Source: Streptomyces sp. NBC_00306 (lineage in GTDB: Bacteria; Actinomycetota; Actinomycetes; Streptomycetales; Streptomycetaceae). From it: a stretch of 64,000 nucleotides of DNA. Location: the NCBI RefSeq assembly GCF_036169555.1, contig NZ_CP108032.1:6014001-6078000 (forward strand), in the 5' to 3' direction. A program made the position numbers and the translations under genes. The notes under the pieces were generated by a model. The model saw only the letters and a program-made list of their open reading frames with translations, had not been told where the DNA came from and did no database searches. This document shows, piece by piece, positions 26,994 through 36,090 of this stretch. Numbering within the stretch: the first letter of the stretch is position 1; every line of letters begins with the position of its first letter.

Positions 26994-28163
26994 CTACTGG
27001 TTCGCGAACTTGTCGCTCATCGTCGTGTAGATCTGCTGCGCGCCCTCACCCAGGCGCGGGCCCGCCAGCCAGCCCGAGGTGACCGGGCCGATGGACGTGT
27101 TGGACACGAGCGCGAGCTTGCCGTTCGGCTGGGTGGCGAACCATCCGCCGCCGGACGAACCGCCGGTCATCGTGCAGCCGATCCGCCACATCGTGGGCGT
27201 GCCCGGCGCGATGGAGAGACGGCCGGGACGGTCGATGCACTTGTGCATGATCGCGCCGTCGTACGGCGGTGCTGCCGGGTAGCCCCACGCGCCCATCGAG
27301 CTGATGCTCCGTGCCTCGGGAGCGGCGAAGTTCACGTCGAGCGCGACTCCGACGGTCTCCTCTAGCGACTTGCCGCCCCGCTCCGGCTTCACATGCATCA
27401 CGGCGTAGTCGTACGGAGCGCCCGTGCCACCGGTGGGACCGCCCTGGCTGATCCACTCGCCGGAGGTCGAGACCCAGTCCGCCCAGTACACGCCGAACGG
27501 AGCGACGTCCTGCGGCTGCGCGGACTCCAGCGCCGCGGGGGACTGGCCCTTGCTGTTGTAGGCGGGGACGAAGGCGATGTTGCGGTACCAGCCGCCCGCC
27601 TGACCGGCGTGGACACAATGACCCGCGGTCCAGACGAGGTTGGACTTGCCCGGGTTCTTCGGGTCCTTGACGACGGTGGCCGAGCAGACCATCGAGCCCT
27701 GCGGGGCATCGAAGAAGACCTTGCCGACCGGTGCGGCGTTCTGGACGTACGGCTTCTTCTCCGGGACGGCCTGCACCGGGCGCGGCTCCGGGTCGGTGAC
27801 GTCCTGATCGCCGGAGATGTCGCCGGCGGCGAGCGTCTTCGCCGGCGCCTTGGCCGTCGTCATCCGCTCGGGCTTCCACAGTCCCTCGATCACCGGGTTG
27901 ACGAAGTCCTTGGCCTCACGCAGCCACGTGTCCTTGTTCCAGTTCTTCCACTCGCCGTTCTTCCACTTCTCCGGGTCGACACCGTGCTCCTTGAGCCGGT
28001 CGGCCAGATCCGCGGGAATCTCGGCGCCGCCCTGATCGGCGGCGGAGCTGGAAGAAGCGGGCTTGTCGGCGGCCTTGTCCTCACCCGGGCCACATGCGGT
28101 GGCCGTCAGCGCGAGCGCCGCGGCGGTGCCGATGACGGCCACCAGCGGACGTATGGATCGCAT
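26994..28163 (-). CDS. Trypsin-like serine peptidase lipoprotein (tandem paralogue 1)
   Basis: This 389-residue protein starts at the ATG at 28163 (MRSIRPLV), preceded by AGGGGGA. Its lipobox LTATAC puts the lipid-modified Cys at about residue 24. An N-terminal domain with Trp-rich WKNGEWKNWNKDTWLREA precedes a chymotrypsin-fold protease: His in WTAGHCVHAG, Asp in PYDYAVMHV and Ser in TMTGGSSGGGW. These match V8-like/trypsin-like peptidases. It is a close paralogue of the next gene upstream, arising by tandem duplication. It would be anchored outside the membrane. The substrate is unknown. Confidence 0.87.
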   Translation of the reverse strand: MRSIRPLVAVIGTAAALALTATACGPGEDKAADKPASSSSAADQGGAEIPADLADRLKEHGVDPEKWKNGEWKNWNKDTWLREAKDFVNPVIEGLWKPERMTTAKAPAKTLAAGDISGDQDVTDPEPRPVQAVPEKKPYVQNAAPVGKVFFDAPQGSMVCSATVVKDPKNPGKSNLVWTAGHCVHAGQAGGWYRNIAFVPAYNSKGQSPAALESAQPQDVAPFGVYWADWVSTSGEWISQGGPTGGTGAPYDYAVMHVKPERGGKSLEETVGVALDVNFAAPEARSISSMGAWGYPAAPPYDGAIMHKCIDRPGRLSIAPGTPTMWRIGCTMTGGSSGGGWFATQPNGKLALVSNTSIGPVTSGWLAGPRLGEGAQQIYTTMSDKFANQ

Positions 28164-28451
28164 GGAAACGATTCCCCCTGAAGGTGCTTTCTGTAGATGC
28201 TTCTGACGTGCTGCGGAATGCGTCATGAACGCGTCACGTGACAGGCCGTGCACCGGTCATGCGAAAGGGCGGCCTTCCGGGGCCGCCCGCTACCGCGGGG
28301 CCACTCTATGACGGTGGCATGCCACGGAGTTGGGGCGGACCCTCACCTGCACGGAGTCTCCACGAGGCGGGACGTCATTGGGCTCCGCGGGCACTGGCGA
28401 ACGCCGGTTCAGAACGCCGGGCCAACGCTCAACGCCGGATGCCCGCATGGA
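28164..28451. promoter_or_regulatory. Upstream region of peptidase paralogue 1
   Basis: This roughly 290-bp stretch between the terminator of the second peptidase gene and the start of the first holds no convincing gene. It should contain the promoter for the 26994-28163 gene. A GAACGCCGGTTC palindrome is present at 28399-28410 but its flanks do not fit a LexA site well. Confidence 0.4.
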
Positions 28452-28496
28452 GAAGGCAGGGGCCCGCGACCGCCCGGCCACGGGCCCCTGCCCTTC
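28452..28496. terminator. Hairpin terminator after peptidase paralogue 2
   Basis: GCAGGGGCCCG (28456-28466) pairs with CGGGCCCCTGC (28481-28491), extended by GAAG/CTTC across a one-base bulge. It lies 20 bp after the stop of the minus-strand gene. Confidence 0.8.
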
Positions 28497-28514
28497 ATTC
28501 CTTCGAAACCGTGC

Positions 28515-29690
28515 CTACTGGCCGGCGAACTTCTTGCTCACGGCGTCGTAGATGGCCTTCGCCCCGTCACCCAGGCGCGGGCCGGCCAGCCAGCCGGCCG
28601 TGACCGGGCCGATCGAGGTGTTGGACACCAGCGCGGGCTTGCCGTCCTGGCCCTCGGCCACCCAGCCGCCGCCGGACGAACCGCCGGTCATGGTGCACCC
28701 GATGCGGTGCATCGTGGGCTCGTCGGCCTTGAGGGAGAGACGGCCCGGCTTGTCGGCGCACTGGAACATCTTCTCGCCGTCGAACGGCGGCGCCGCCGGG
28801 TACCCCGTGGCGGTCATCTTGGCGATGTCCGTCGCGGCCGGTGCGTTGAAGTCGACGGGGAGCGCGGAACCGACCGTCTCCTCCAGCGACTTGCCCGTGC
28901 CGCCCTTCTCCGGGGTCACATGGATCACGGCGTAGTCGTACGGCGCGCCCTGACCGCCCGTCGCCGCACCCTGGTTGATCCACTGCTCGGACGTCTGGGC
29001 CCAGTCGCCCCACCACACACCGTACGGAGCGATCTCTTCCCTGGGCGCCTTCGCCAGCTCGGCGGTGGACTTGGCGCTGTCGTTGTACGACGGCACGAAG
29101 GCGATGTTGCGGTACCAGCCGCCGTTCTTGCCTGCGTGCACGCAGTGGCCCGCCGTCCACACCATGTTGGACTTGCCGGGGTGCGCCGGGTCCTTCACGA
29201 CGGTCGCCGAACAGACCATGGAACCGTCGGGGCCGTCGAAGAGGAGCTTGCCCGCCTCGGGCTCGCTGGAGTTGTACGGGGCCTTCACCGCCTGCGCCTT
29301 CACCGGGTCCGGCGTCGGGTCGGTGACACCCTCGTCACCGGAGATGTCGGGGTCGACCGGCTTCTCCGGCGGCTTCTCCGCCTCACGCATCCGGTCCGGG
29401 TCCCACAGGTCCTCGATGATCGGGTTGACGAAGTCCTGGGCCTCGCGCAGCCACTTGTCCCGGTCCCAGTTCTTCCACTCGCCGTTCTTCCACTTGTCCA
29501 GATCGATCCCGTGCTCCTTGAGCCGGTCCTTGAGATCGTCCGGAATGGTGATCTTGCCGTCGGTGGACTCGCTGGCGGCGGCGCTCGGCTTGTCGCCCGC
29601 GTTGTCCTCGCTCGGACCGCAGGCAGTGGCAGCCAGTGCGAGCACGGCGGCGAAGGATGCCGCTGCCAGCTTCGGGCGAATGGGTCGCAT
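28515..29690 (-). CDS. Trypsin-like serine peptidase lipoprotein (tandem paralogue 2)
   Basis: This 391-residue protein starts at ATG 29690 (MRPIRPKL), with GGGGGA upstream. The lipobox is LAATAC with Cys at about residue 23. The same architecture as its neighbour is seen: WKNGEWKNWDRDKWLREA, His in WTAGHCVHAG, Asp in PYDYAVIHV and Ser in TMTGGSSGGGW. The two proteins are alike over their full length, including the extra N-terminal Trp-rich module, so they are a tandem duplication. Each has its own upstream gap and terminator, so separate regulation is possible. Confidence 0.87.
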   Translation of the reverse strand: MRPIRPKLAAASFAAVLALAATACGPSEDNAGDKPSAAASESTDGKITIPDDLKDRLKEHGIDLDKWKNGEWKNWDRDKWLREAQDFVNPIIEDLWDPDRMREAEKPPEKPVDPDISGDEGVTDPTPDPVKAQAVKAPYNSSEPEAGKLLFDGPDGSMVCSATVVKDPAHPGKSNMVWTAGHCVHAGKNGGWYRNIAFVPSYNDSAKSTAELAKAPREEIAPYGVWWGDWAQTSEQWINQGAATGGQGAPYDYAVIHVTPEKGGTGKSLEETVGSALPVDFNAPAATDIAKMTATGYPAAPPFDGEKMFQCADKPGRLSLKADEPTMHRIGCTMTGGSSGGGWVAEGQDGKPALVSNTSIGPVTAGWLAGPRLGDGAKAIYDAVSKKFAGQ

Positions 29691-30006
29691 GTCGTGATCC
29701 CCCTGGGACTTCAGAACTGATGAGCTATTGAACCGTCGAACTGCCGGAACCCTACAAGGGCCCCCGCTCCCGGCGGTGATGCCCGGAGCCGGAAGGCGTC
29801 CCCCACTATGCCGGTGCCGTTGGGGACGGCACGCGGCAGGTTCGCGGTTCCGCCGGCCCAAGGATCTTCCGATTGCCCGTGATCTCCGGCTTCCGGCGTC
29901 GTTGGTACGTACGGGGGACACCAGGACAGCGTTCATCCCAGGTGGGCGGCGTACGGACGCCGTACCGATGTGCAACGCAACTGTTACAGCTGGAGGACCA
30001 ACAGCC
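29691..30006. promoter_or_regulatory. Divergent region, peptidase and siderophore cluster
   Basis: This 316-bp region separates a minus-strand peptidase from the plus-strand aminotransferase. GGAGG at 29992-29996 is the ribosome site of the latter. I did not find the TTAGGTTAGGCTAACCTAA-type iron box of the DmdR/IdeR regulators. A short inverted repeat, GTGCCG/CGGCAC, is near 29815-29832. No gene is apparent. Confidence 0.4.
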
Positions 30007-31380
30007 GTGGCCGTGACCGAACCTGCTCCGGCGCCGCCGGCCGCGCATGAGGGAATTCTCCGTCGGCAGTCGCTGCGCGAGTCCGCGGCCAGGACCTACG
30101 CGCGCTCGCTGCCCATCGTTCCCGTGCGCGCACGAGGGCTCACGATCGAGGGTGCGGACGGCCGGCGCTACCTGGACTGCCTCTCCGGGGCGGGGACCCT
30201 GGCGCTCGGTCACAACCACCCGGTGGTGCTCGAAGCCATCAAGAAGGTCCTCGACTCCGGCGCACCCCTCCACGTCCTGGACCTCGCGACCCCGGTCAAG
30301 GACGCCTTCACCACCGAGCTCTTTGCCACGCTGCCCCGGGAGTTGGCCGATGACGCCCGCATCCAGTTCTGCGGGCCCGCGGGCACCGACGCCGTCGAAG
30401 CGGCCCTCAAGCTCGTGCGCAAGGCGACCGGCCGCTCCGGGCTTCTTGCCTTCACCGGTGCGTATCACGGCATGACGTCCGGTGCCCTCGACGTGTCCGG
30501 CGGCGCGACCGACGTCCGGGTGAGCCGGCTGCCGTTTCCTCAGAACTACCGCTGTCCCTACGGCGTCGGTGGTGAGCGCGGAGCCGAACTGGGCGCGCGG
30601 TGGACCGAGAGCCTTCTCGACGATCCCCAGAGCGGTGTGCCGATGCCGGCCGGGATGATCCTCGAACCCGTCCAGGGGGAGGGCGGAGTGAACCCGGCCC
30701 CCGACAACTGGATGCGCAGAATGCGGGAGATCACCGCGGACCGCGCCATCCCGCTGATCGCCGACGAAGTGCAGACCGGAGTGGGGCGCACCGGCACCTT
30801 CTGGGCTGTGGAACACAGCGGAGTCGTCCCCGATGTCATGGTCCTCTCCAAAGCGATCGGCGGCTCCCTCCCGCTGGCTGTGATCGTCTACCGCTCCGAG
30901 CTCGACGCCTGGCAACCAGGCGCGCACGCAGGCACCTTCCGTGGCAACCAGCTCGCCATGGCCGCCGGTGCGGCCACACTCGCCTTCGTACGCGAGAACC
31001 GGCTGGCCGACCGCGCCGCCACCCTGGGCGCCCGCATGCTCGGCCGCCTCCAGGGCCTGGCGACGGCCCACCCCTGCATCGGGGACGTCCGAGGGCGGGG
31101 CCTCATGATCGGCGTCGAACTCGTCGACCCGGATTCCGCGGCCCCGGACGCGATGGTGCCCCCGCCCGCCCCGGAACTCGCCTCGGCCGTCCAGCAGCAG
31201 TGCCTCGACCGCGGGCTCATCGTCGAACTCGGCGGCCGGCACTCCGCCGTCGTACGGCTCCTTCCTCCTCTCACCCTCACCGACGAACAGGCGATGGCCG
31301 TCCTCGACCGATTCGCCGACGCTCTGGCCGCGGCCGAGCGGTCCCTGCGTGGACGCAACGACACCAGGCAGTCCTCCTGA
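30007..31380 (+). CDS. PLP-dependent diaminobutyrate--2-oxoglutarate-type aminotransferase
   Basis: This 457-residue class III aminotransferase resembles DABA:2-oxoglutarate transaminases and RhbA of rhizobactin synthesis. Key parts are YLDCLSGAGTLALGHNHPVV, ITAYHGM-like AYHGMTSGALDVSG, Asp in LIADEVQTGVGRTG and the Schiff-base Lys in VLSKAIGGSLPL. The GTG at 30007 has GGAGG at 29992 as its ribosome site; the ATG at 29968 lacks one. It is the first gene of a four-gene cluster with two NIS synthetases and a GNAT enzyme. It probably supplies 2,4-diaminobutyrate for siderophore assembly. Confidence 0.88.
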   Translation: MAVTEPAPAPPAAHEGILRRQSLRESAARTYARSLPIVPVRARGLTIEGADGRRYLDCLSGAGTLALGHNHPVVLEAIKKVLDSGAPLHVLDLATPVKDAFTTELFATLPRELADDARIQFCGPAGTDAVEAALKLVRKATGRSGLLAFTGAYHGMTSGALDVSGGATDVRVSRLPFPQNYRCPYGVGGERGAELGARWTESLLDDPQSGVPMPAGMILEPVQGEGGVNPAPDNWMRRMREITADRAIPLIADEVQTGVGRTGTFWAVEHSGVVPDVMVLSKAIGGSLPLAVIVYRSELDAWQPGAHAGTFRGNQLAMAAGAATLAFVRENRLADRAATLGARMLGRLQGLATAHPCIGDVRGRGLMIGVELVDPDSAAPDAMVPPPAPELASAVQQQCLDRGLIVELGGRHSAVVRLLPPLTLTDEQAMAVLDRFADALAAAERSLRGRNDTRQSS

Positions 31381-31404
31381 CGGACAGAACGCAAGGAAGC
31401 ATCC

Positions 31405-33300
31405 GTGAACCCCATTCCCGTTCCCGACGCCCCCGAGGCCGACGGCCGTTCCACCGCTGCCGACCGCCGACACGACGGTGACCAGGGCCCTCTCACGGCC
31501 GAGTCGGCGACGGTGCCGCGCCAGCAGGGGAGCCATGGTGCACCGCAGCCTCCTGCGGTGCTGCCCATCGGAGCCCTGAACACCGAACTTCTCGACCACC
31601 CCGACGCCCACCGCGCGGCGGACGCGGCAGCGGTCGAGAGCCTGCTCCGTTGCTGGGCGCGGGAGAACAACCTCGACAGGCCCGAAGGACCCGCCCTGCG
31701 CATCCCTCTGCACGCCAGCGGCACCGCGCTGCTCGTCCCTGTGCGCTACTGGTCGGCCGCAGGCCTGCACCGCTTCGGCGCGCCCTCCATGGAGAGTGCA
31801 CTTCGCGACGCGCAGGCCGTCGACGCCGTGACCGTCGCCGCCCTTCTCAGCCGGGAAGCCGGCCAGAGCGAAGGGACCGATCTGGTCGGCCGCGTCGCCG
31901 ACTCCGTACGCCGCACAGCCGACTTCATCGCCGACCGCCGCGTCCGCCCCACCCCCGCGGCCGAGTCGGATCTCTTCCTCAACGCCGAGCAGTCGCTGCT
32001 GCTCGGCCACCCCCTGCACCCGACGCCCAAGAGCCGAGAAGGGCTCTCCGAGAGCGAAATCCGGAGCTATTCACCGGAGTTGTACGGCTCCTTCCCTCTG
32101 CACTGGATGGCCGTGGACCGGTCCGTCCTCGCCACCGATTCCGCGTGGACCGAGCAGGGCCGCGCGCTGCCCGCCGAACAGCTCACCGCCCGGCTCAGCG
32201 GCGACCTGGCACTCCCCGACAGATGCGTCGCCCTGCCCCTGCACCCATGGCAGGCACGAGAGCTGCGGGACCGCCCCGCTGTCGCCGCACTCCTTGATGC
32301 CGGTCTTCTCCATGACCTCGGCGCCCACGGAGATCCCTGGCACCCCACCTCCTCGATCCGGACCGTGCACCGCCCCGGCGCCCCCGCCATGCTCAAACTC
32401 TCCCTCGGCCTGCGCATCACCAACTCCCGTCGTGAGAACCTCCGCAAGGAACTCCACCGCGGTGTCGAGGTCCACCGACTGCTGCGCACCGGCCTGGCCA
32501 AGCAGTGGCGGGCGGCTCACCCCGGTTTCGACATCGTCCGCGACCCCGCCTGGCTCGCCGTGGACACCGCCGACGGTGAACCGGTGCCGGGGCTCGACGT
32601 CCTGCTCCGGCACAACCCGTTCGGGCCCGGGGACGACGCCGCCTGCATGGCAGGACTGACCGCCCTCCGGCCCTGGCCCGGGCACCCGGGCATGCACTCG
32701 CGCCTCGCCGAGCTCGTGGGCCGACTGGCCGTGCGCACCGGCAGGCCCGTCGGCGCCGTCGCCGCCGAGTGGTTCCTGCGCTACCTCGACCGCGTGGTCC
32801 GCCCCGTGCTCTGGCTGGACGGCACCGCGGGCATCGCCCTCGAAGCGCACCAGCAGAACACCCTCGTCATCCTCGACCCCGAAGGCTGGCCCGTCGGCGG
32901 CCGCTACCGGGACAACCAGGGCTACTACTTCCGCGAGTCGCACCGCGACGAACTCCAGCGCCGTCTCCCGGGCATCGGCACCCTCAGCGACACGTTCGTC
33001 TCCGACGCGGTGACCGACGAGCGCTTCGCCTACTACCTCGGCATCAACAACGTCCTCGGCCTGATCGGTGCTTTCGGAGCACAGCGCCTCGCCGACGAGC
33101 GGATCCTCATCGCCGGCCTGCGCCGCTTCCTCGCGGCGGCCACCGGCCTCGGCTCCCCGCTGCCCGCGCAGCTCCTGGAGTCCCCGACCCTGCGCTCCAA
33201 GGCCAATCTGCTGACCCGGCTGCGCGGTCTCGACGAGCTCGTGGGCCCCGTCGACACCCAGTCCGTCTACGTCACCATCGCCAACCCCCTTCGTTCTTGA
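31405..33300 (+). CDS. IucA/IucC-family NIS siderophore synthetase (RhbC/IucA-like)
   Basis: This 631-residue synthetase uses ATP to condense a carboxylate such as citrate with an amine or hydroxylamine. Family marks are SYSPELYGSFPLHW, LPLHPWQARELR, LKLSLGLRITNSRREN and EAHQQNTLVI, the last two being in the ATP and substrate site. A C-terminal ferric-reductase-like (FhuF-type) segment is suggested by VTDERFAYYLGINNVLGL. The first 80 residues are a variable extension. The GTG at 31405 follows AAGGAAG, 24 nt after the aminotransferase stop. It is cotranscribed with its neighbours. Confidence 0.9.
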   Translation: MNPIPVPDAPEADGRSTAADRRHDGDQGPLTAESATVPRQQGSHGAPQPPAVLPIGALNTELLDHPDAHRAADAAAVESLLRCWARENNLDRPEGPALRIPLHASGTALLVPVRYWSAAGLHRFGAPSMESALRDAQAVDAVTVAALLSREAGQSEGTDLVGRVADSVRRTADFIADRRVRPTPAAESDLFLNAEQSLLLGHPLHPTPKSREGLSESEIRSYSPELYGSFPLHWMAVDRSVLATDSAWTEQGRALPAEQLTARLSGDLALPDRCVALPLHPWQARELRDRPAVAALLDAGLLHDLGAHGDPWHPTSSIRTVHRPGAPAMLKLSLGLRITNSRRENLRKELHRGVEVHRLLRTGLAKQWRAAHPGFDIVRDPAWLAVDTADGEPVPGLDVLLRHNPFGPGDDAACMAGLTALRPWPGHPGMHSRLAELVGRLAVRTGRPVGAVAAEWFLRYLDRVVRPVLWLDGTAGIALEAHQQNTLVILDPEGWPVGGRYRDNQGYYFRESHRDELQRRLPGIGTLSDTFVSDAVTDERFAYYLGINNVLGLIGAFGAQRLADERILIAGLRRFLAAATGLGSPLPAQLLESPTLRSKANLLTRLRGLDELVGPVDTQSVYVTIANPLRS

Positions 33301-33342
33301 GGAAGCACACCCCTGACCGACCTGCGAGAGGAGAGCGCCGCA

Positions 33343-34080
33343 ATGCCTCCCATCGATGCGAGCAACGGAACCGAAGCCGGTGCCGCCGCACCCCAGCTCG
33401 CCGACAGCGTCGAGGACACCCTCGATCTACGGATCCCGGACGAGCTTCTGGCGCTGTTCCGGGAGGGCGAGGCCGACGCTGCCCCCGAGCAGGTCGACGG
33501 CTGTGCCGGCGATCTGCTCGACCACCTCGCCGAATGGGGGCCGGCGACCACCTCCCACGGCTCCTTCCAGCTCGTCCCCGTGCGCGTCGAGCGGGACCTG
33601 GCCCTGATCAGCCGCTGGATGAACGACCCTGCTGTCGCAGCCTTCTGGGAGCTGGCGGGACCCGACTCCGTCACCGCCGCCCATCTGCGCACCCAGCTCG
33701 ACGGCGACGGCCGCAGCTTCCCCTGCCTGGGTGTGCTCGATGGCGTGCCCATGAGCTACTTCGAGATCTACCGGGCCGACCTCGATCCCCTGGCGCGGCA
33801 CTATCCGGCTCGTCCTCATGACACCGGCCTTCACCTCCTCGTCGGCGGTGTCGCCGACCGCGGCCGCGGCGTCGGCTCCACCCTGCTCAGAGCCGTCGCC
33901 GATCTCATCTTCGACAAGCGCCCCCGGTGTACACGCGTCATCGCAGAACCCGACCTCCGCAACACCCCCTCCGTCTCCGCCTTCCTCAGCGGTGGCTACC
34001 GCTACTCCGCGGAGATCGACCTTCCCCGCAAGCGGGCCGCTCTCATGGTCCGCGAGCGCGCGCTGCGCAACCTGCTGTGA
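33343..34080 (+). CDS. GNAT N-acyltransferase, siderophore type (RhbD/IucB-like)
   Basis: This 245-residue protein has a 70-residue variable N-terminus, then a GNAT domain. LISRWMNDPAVAAFWELAGP is the signature of siderophore acetyltransferases such as IucB, RhbD and AlcB. The acetyl-CoA loop is VGGVADRGRGVGSTLLRAV, and RVIAEPDLRNTPSVSAFLSG closes the domain. In known pathways it acylates a hydroxylamine, but no N-hydroxylase is encoded here. It lies 42 nt after the first synthetase and 59 nt before the second, so it is in the same operon. Confidence 0.85.
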   Translation: MPPIDASNGTEAGAAAPQLADSVEDTLDLRIPDELLALFREGEADAAPEQVDGCAGDLLDHLAEWGPATTSHGSFQLVPVRVERDLALISRWMNDPAVAAFWELAGPDSVTAAHLRTQLDGDGRSFPCLGVLDGVPMSYFEIYRADLDPLARHYPARPHDTGLHLLVGGVADRGRGVGSTLLRAVADLIFDKRPRCTRVIAEPDLRNTPSVSAFLSGGYRYSAEIDLPRKRAALMVRERALRNLL

Positions 34081-34139
34081 ACGATCCGCTGCCTTACATA
34101 CACCGCTCGCCCCGCATCGGTTCCACTCGAGGAGTCCCC

Positions 34140-36047
34140 GTGCCCAAGCCTCCTGTCAGCTCCGACTCCGAGCACCCGTCCGCGGCACCCTTCAGCCCAC
34201 CCGGCCTGACCGCCCAGCGCTGGGACCGGGCGGGAGCCCGCCTTCTCGCCAAGATGCTCGGCGAGTTCGCGTACGAGGAGATCATCGAGCCGGTACGGGA
34301 CGAGGCCGGTGAGCCACCTGCGTCAGCCGGTGGCGAACGGAACCGGGAGGCTGACGCCCAGCGCCCTCAGGCACCGGGCATAGCTCCGAGCGGGAACGGC
34401 TGCCCCCGGCCCGCTCACTACACCCTCGATCTCGACGACGCCGTCCGCCTGTCCTTCAGTGCCCGCCGTGGTGCCTACGGAAGCTGGCGTGTGGACGCCG
34501 ACTCCATCCGGTGCGACGACAGGCCGTATGCCGATCCGCTCGACTTCCTCGTCCGGGCCCGCAACCTCATCGACCTCGACGGCGCCACCCTCGGCCACCT
34601 GCTCCGTGAGCTCAGCGTCACCCTTGTCGCCGACACGGGTCTCGACCACACGGCACCGGCCGCCGCCGAACTCGCCGATCTCGGCTACGCCGAACTCGAA
34701 GGTCACCAGACCGGTCACCCCTGGCTCGTGCTCAACAAGGGCCGTATCGGCTTCTCCGCCACCGACACCGCCGCGTGGGCGCCCGAGGCCCGCAGGCCCG
34801 CACGGCTGCCGTGGATCGCTGTCAGTACATCGCTCGCCTCCTTCCGCGGAGTCTCCTCCCTCGCCACCGCAGGCGACTTGTACGCCCGCGAACTCGACAC
34901 CCCCGTGCGCGAGTCCTTCGTCGACGCCCTGCGCGCCAGGCAGCTCGACCCGGACTCCTACCTGCTCCTGCCGGTGCACCCCTGGCAGTGGGACGAGGTG
35001 ATCCTTCCCCTCTACGCGCCGGCTATCGCGCGTGGCGAGATCGTGCCATTGCCGACCGACGGTGATCTGCGGCTGCCCCAGCAGTCCATCCGCACCTTCG
35101 TCAACCTGGACTGCCCCCAACGGCACACCGTCAAGCTGCCGCTGTCCATCCTCAACACCCTCGTCTGGCGCGGCCTGCCGACCGAGCGCACGCTTGCCGC
35201 CCCCGCCGTCACCGCCTGGGTGCACGGACTGCGCGACGAGGACCCCTTTCTGCGGGACGACTGCGGCGTGATCCTTCTGGGTGAAGTCGCGTCGGTCAGC
35301 GTCGAGCATCCGCTCTACGACCGTCTGCCCGAGGTGCCGTACCAGTACAAGGAACTGCTCGGTGCGATCTGGCGCGAGCCCTTGCAGCCGCGCCTGGCAC
35401 CCGGCGAGCGGGCGAGGACGCTCGCATCGCTGCTGCACACCGACCCGCAGGGCCGCTCGTTCACCGCCGAGCTCGTCACCCGCTCCGGACTCGACCCCGC
35501 TGCCTGGCTGCAGCGCCTGTTCGCCGCCCTGCTCCCTCCGCTGCTGCACTTTCTCTACCGCTACGGAACGGTCTTCTCCCCGCACGGCGAGAACGCCATC
35601 GTCGTCTACGACGGCCAGGACGTTCCCGTACGTCTCGCGATCAAGGACTTCGTCGACGACGTCAACGTCAGCGCACAGCCACTGCCCGAGCACGATTCGA
35701 TGCCGCACGACGTGCGTTCCGTGCTGCTCACGGAGGAGCCTGCGTTCCTCACCCAGTTCATCCACTCCGGCCTCTTCATCGGCGTCTTCCGCTACCTCGC
35801 GCCTCTGTGCGAAGACCACTTGGCCGTGCCGGAAGCCGACTTCTGGGCGCTGGTCAGAGCGGAGATCCTGCGTCACCAGGGCCGGTTCCCCGAGCTCAAG
35901 GACCGCTACGAAGCGTTCGACCTGCTCACTCCCCGTATCGACCGGCTCTGTCTCAATCGAAACCGGCTCCACCTGGACGGCTACCGGGACCGGCCGCAGC
36001 GCCCGCACGCCGCAGTGCACGGCACCGTCCCCAACCCTCTGGCGTGA
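34140..36047 (+). CDS. IucA/IucC-family NIS siderophore synthetase (RhbF/IucC-like)
   Basis: This 635-residue second synthetase has LLLPVHPWQWDEVILPLY, RTFVNLDCPQRHTVKLPLSI, SPHGENAIVVYDGQ and IKDFVDDVNVS, the core motifs of IucC/AlcC-type enzymes. It would add the second amine to the intermediate made by the first synthetase. The GTG at 34140 (VPKPPVSSDSEH) has GAGGAG about 7 nt upstream. The first 100 residues are Pro/Glu-rich and variable. The gene ends 43 bp before dinG with no evident terminator. Confidence 0.9.
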   Translation: MPKPPVSSDSEHPSAAPFSPPGLTAQRWDRAGARLLAKMLGEFAYEEIIEPVRDEAGEPPASAGGERNREADAQRPQAPGIAPSGNGCPRPAHYTLDLDDAVRLSFSARRGAYGSWRVDADSIRCDDRPYADPLDFLVRARNLIDLDGATLGHLLRELSVTLVADTGLDHTAPAAAELADLGYAELEGHQTGHPWLVLNKGRIGFSATDTAAWAPEARRPARLPWIAVSTSLASFRGVSSLATAGDLYARELDTPVRESFVDALRARQLDPDSYLLLPVHPWQWDEVILPLYAPAIARGEIVPLPTDGDLRLPQQSIRTFVNLDCPQRHTVKLPLSILNTLVWRGLPTERTLAAPAVTAWVHGLRDEDPFLRDDCGVILLGEVASVSVEHPLYDRLPEVPYQYKELLGAIWREPLQPRLAPGERARTLASLLHTDPQGRSFTAELVTRSGLDPAAWLQRLFAALLPPLLHFLYRYGTVFSPHGENAIVVYDGQDVPVRLAIKDFVDDVNVSAQPLPEHDSMPHDVRSVLLTEEPAFLTQFIHSGLFIGVFRYLAPLCEDHLAVPEADFWALVRAEILRHQGRFPELKDRYEAFDLLTPRIDRLCLNRNRLHLDGYRDRPQRPHAAVHGTVPNPLA

Positions 36048-36090
36048 TCGGATCGGAGTTGTCAGTGGTGAGCCGTAGGGTGGTCGGCCT

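Noticed and set aside
28399..28410. GAACGCCGGTTC palindrome as a possible LexA box
   Set aside because: The inner bases (G...G) do not fit the R-NN-Y pattern, and the gene downstream is a secreted peptidase more than 230 bp away.
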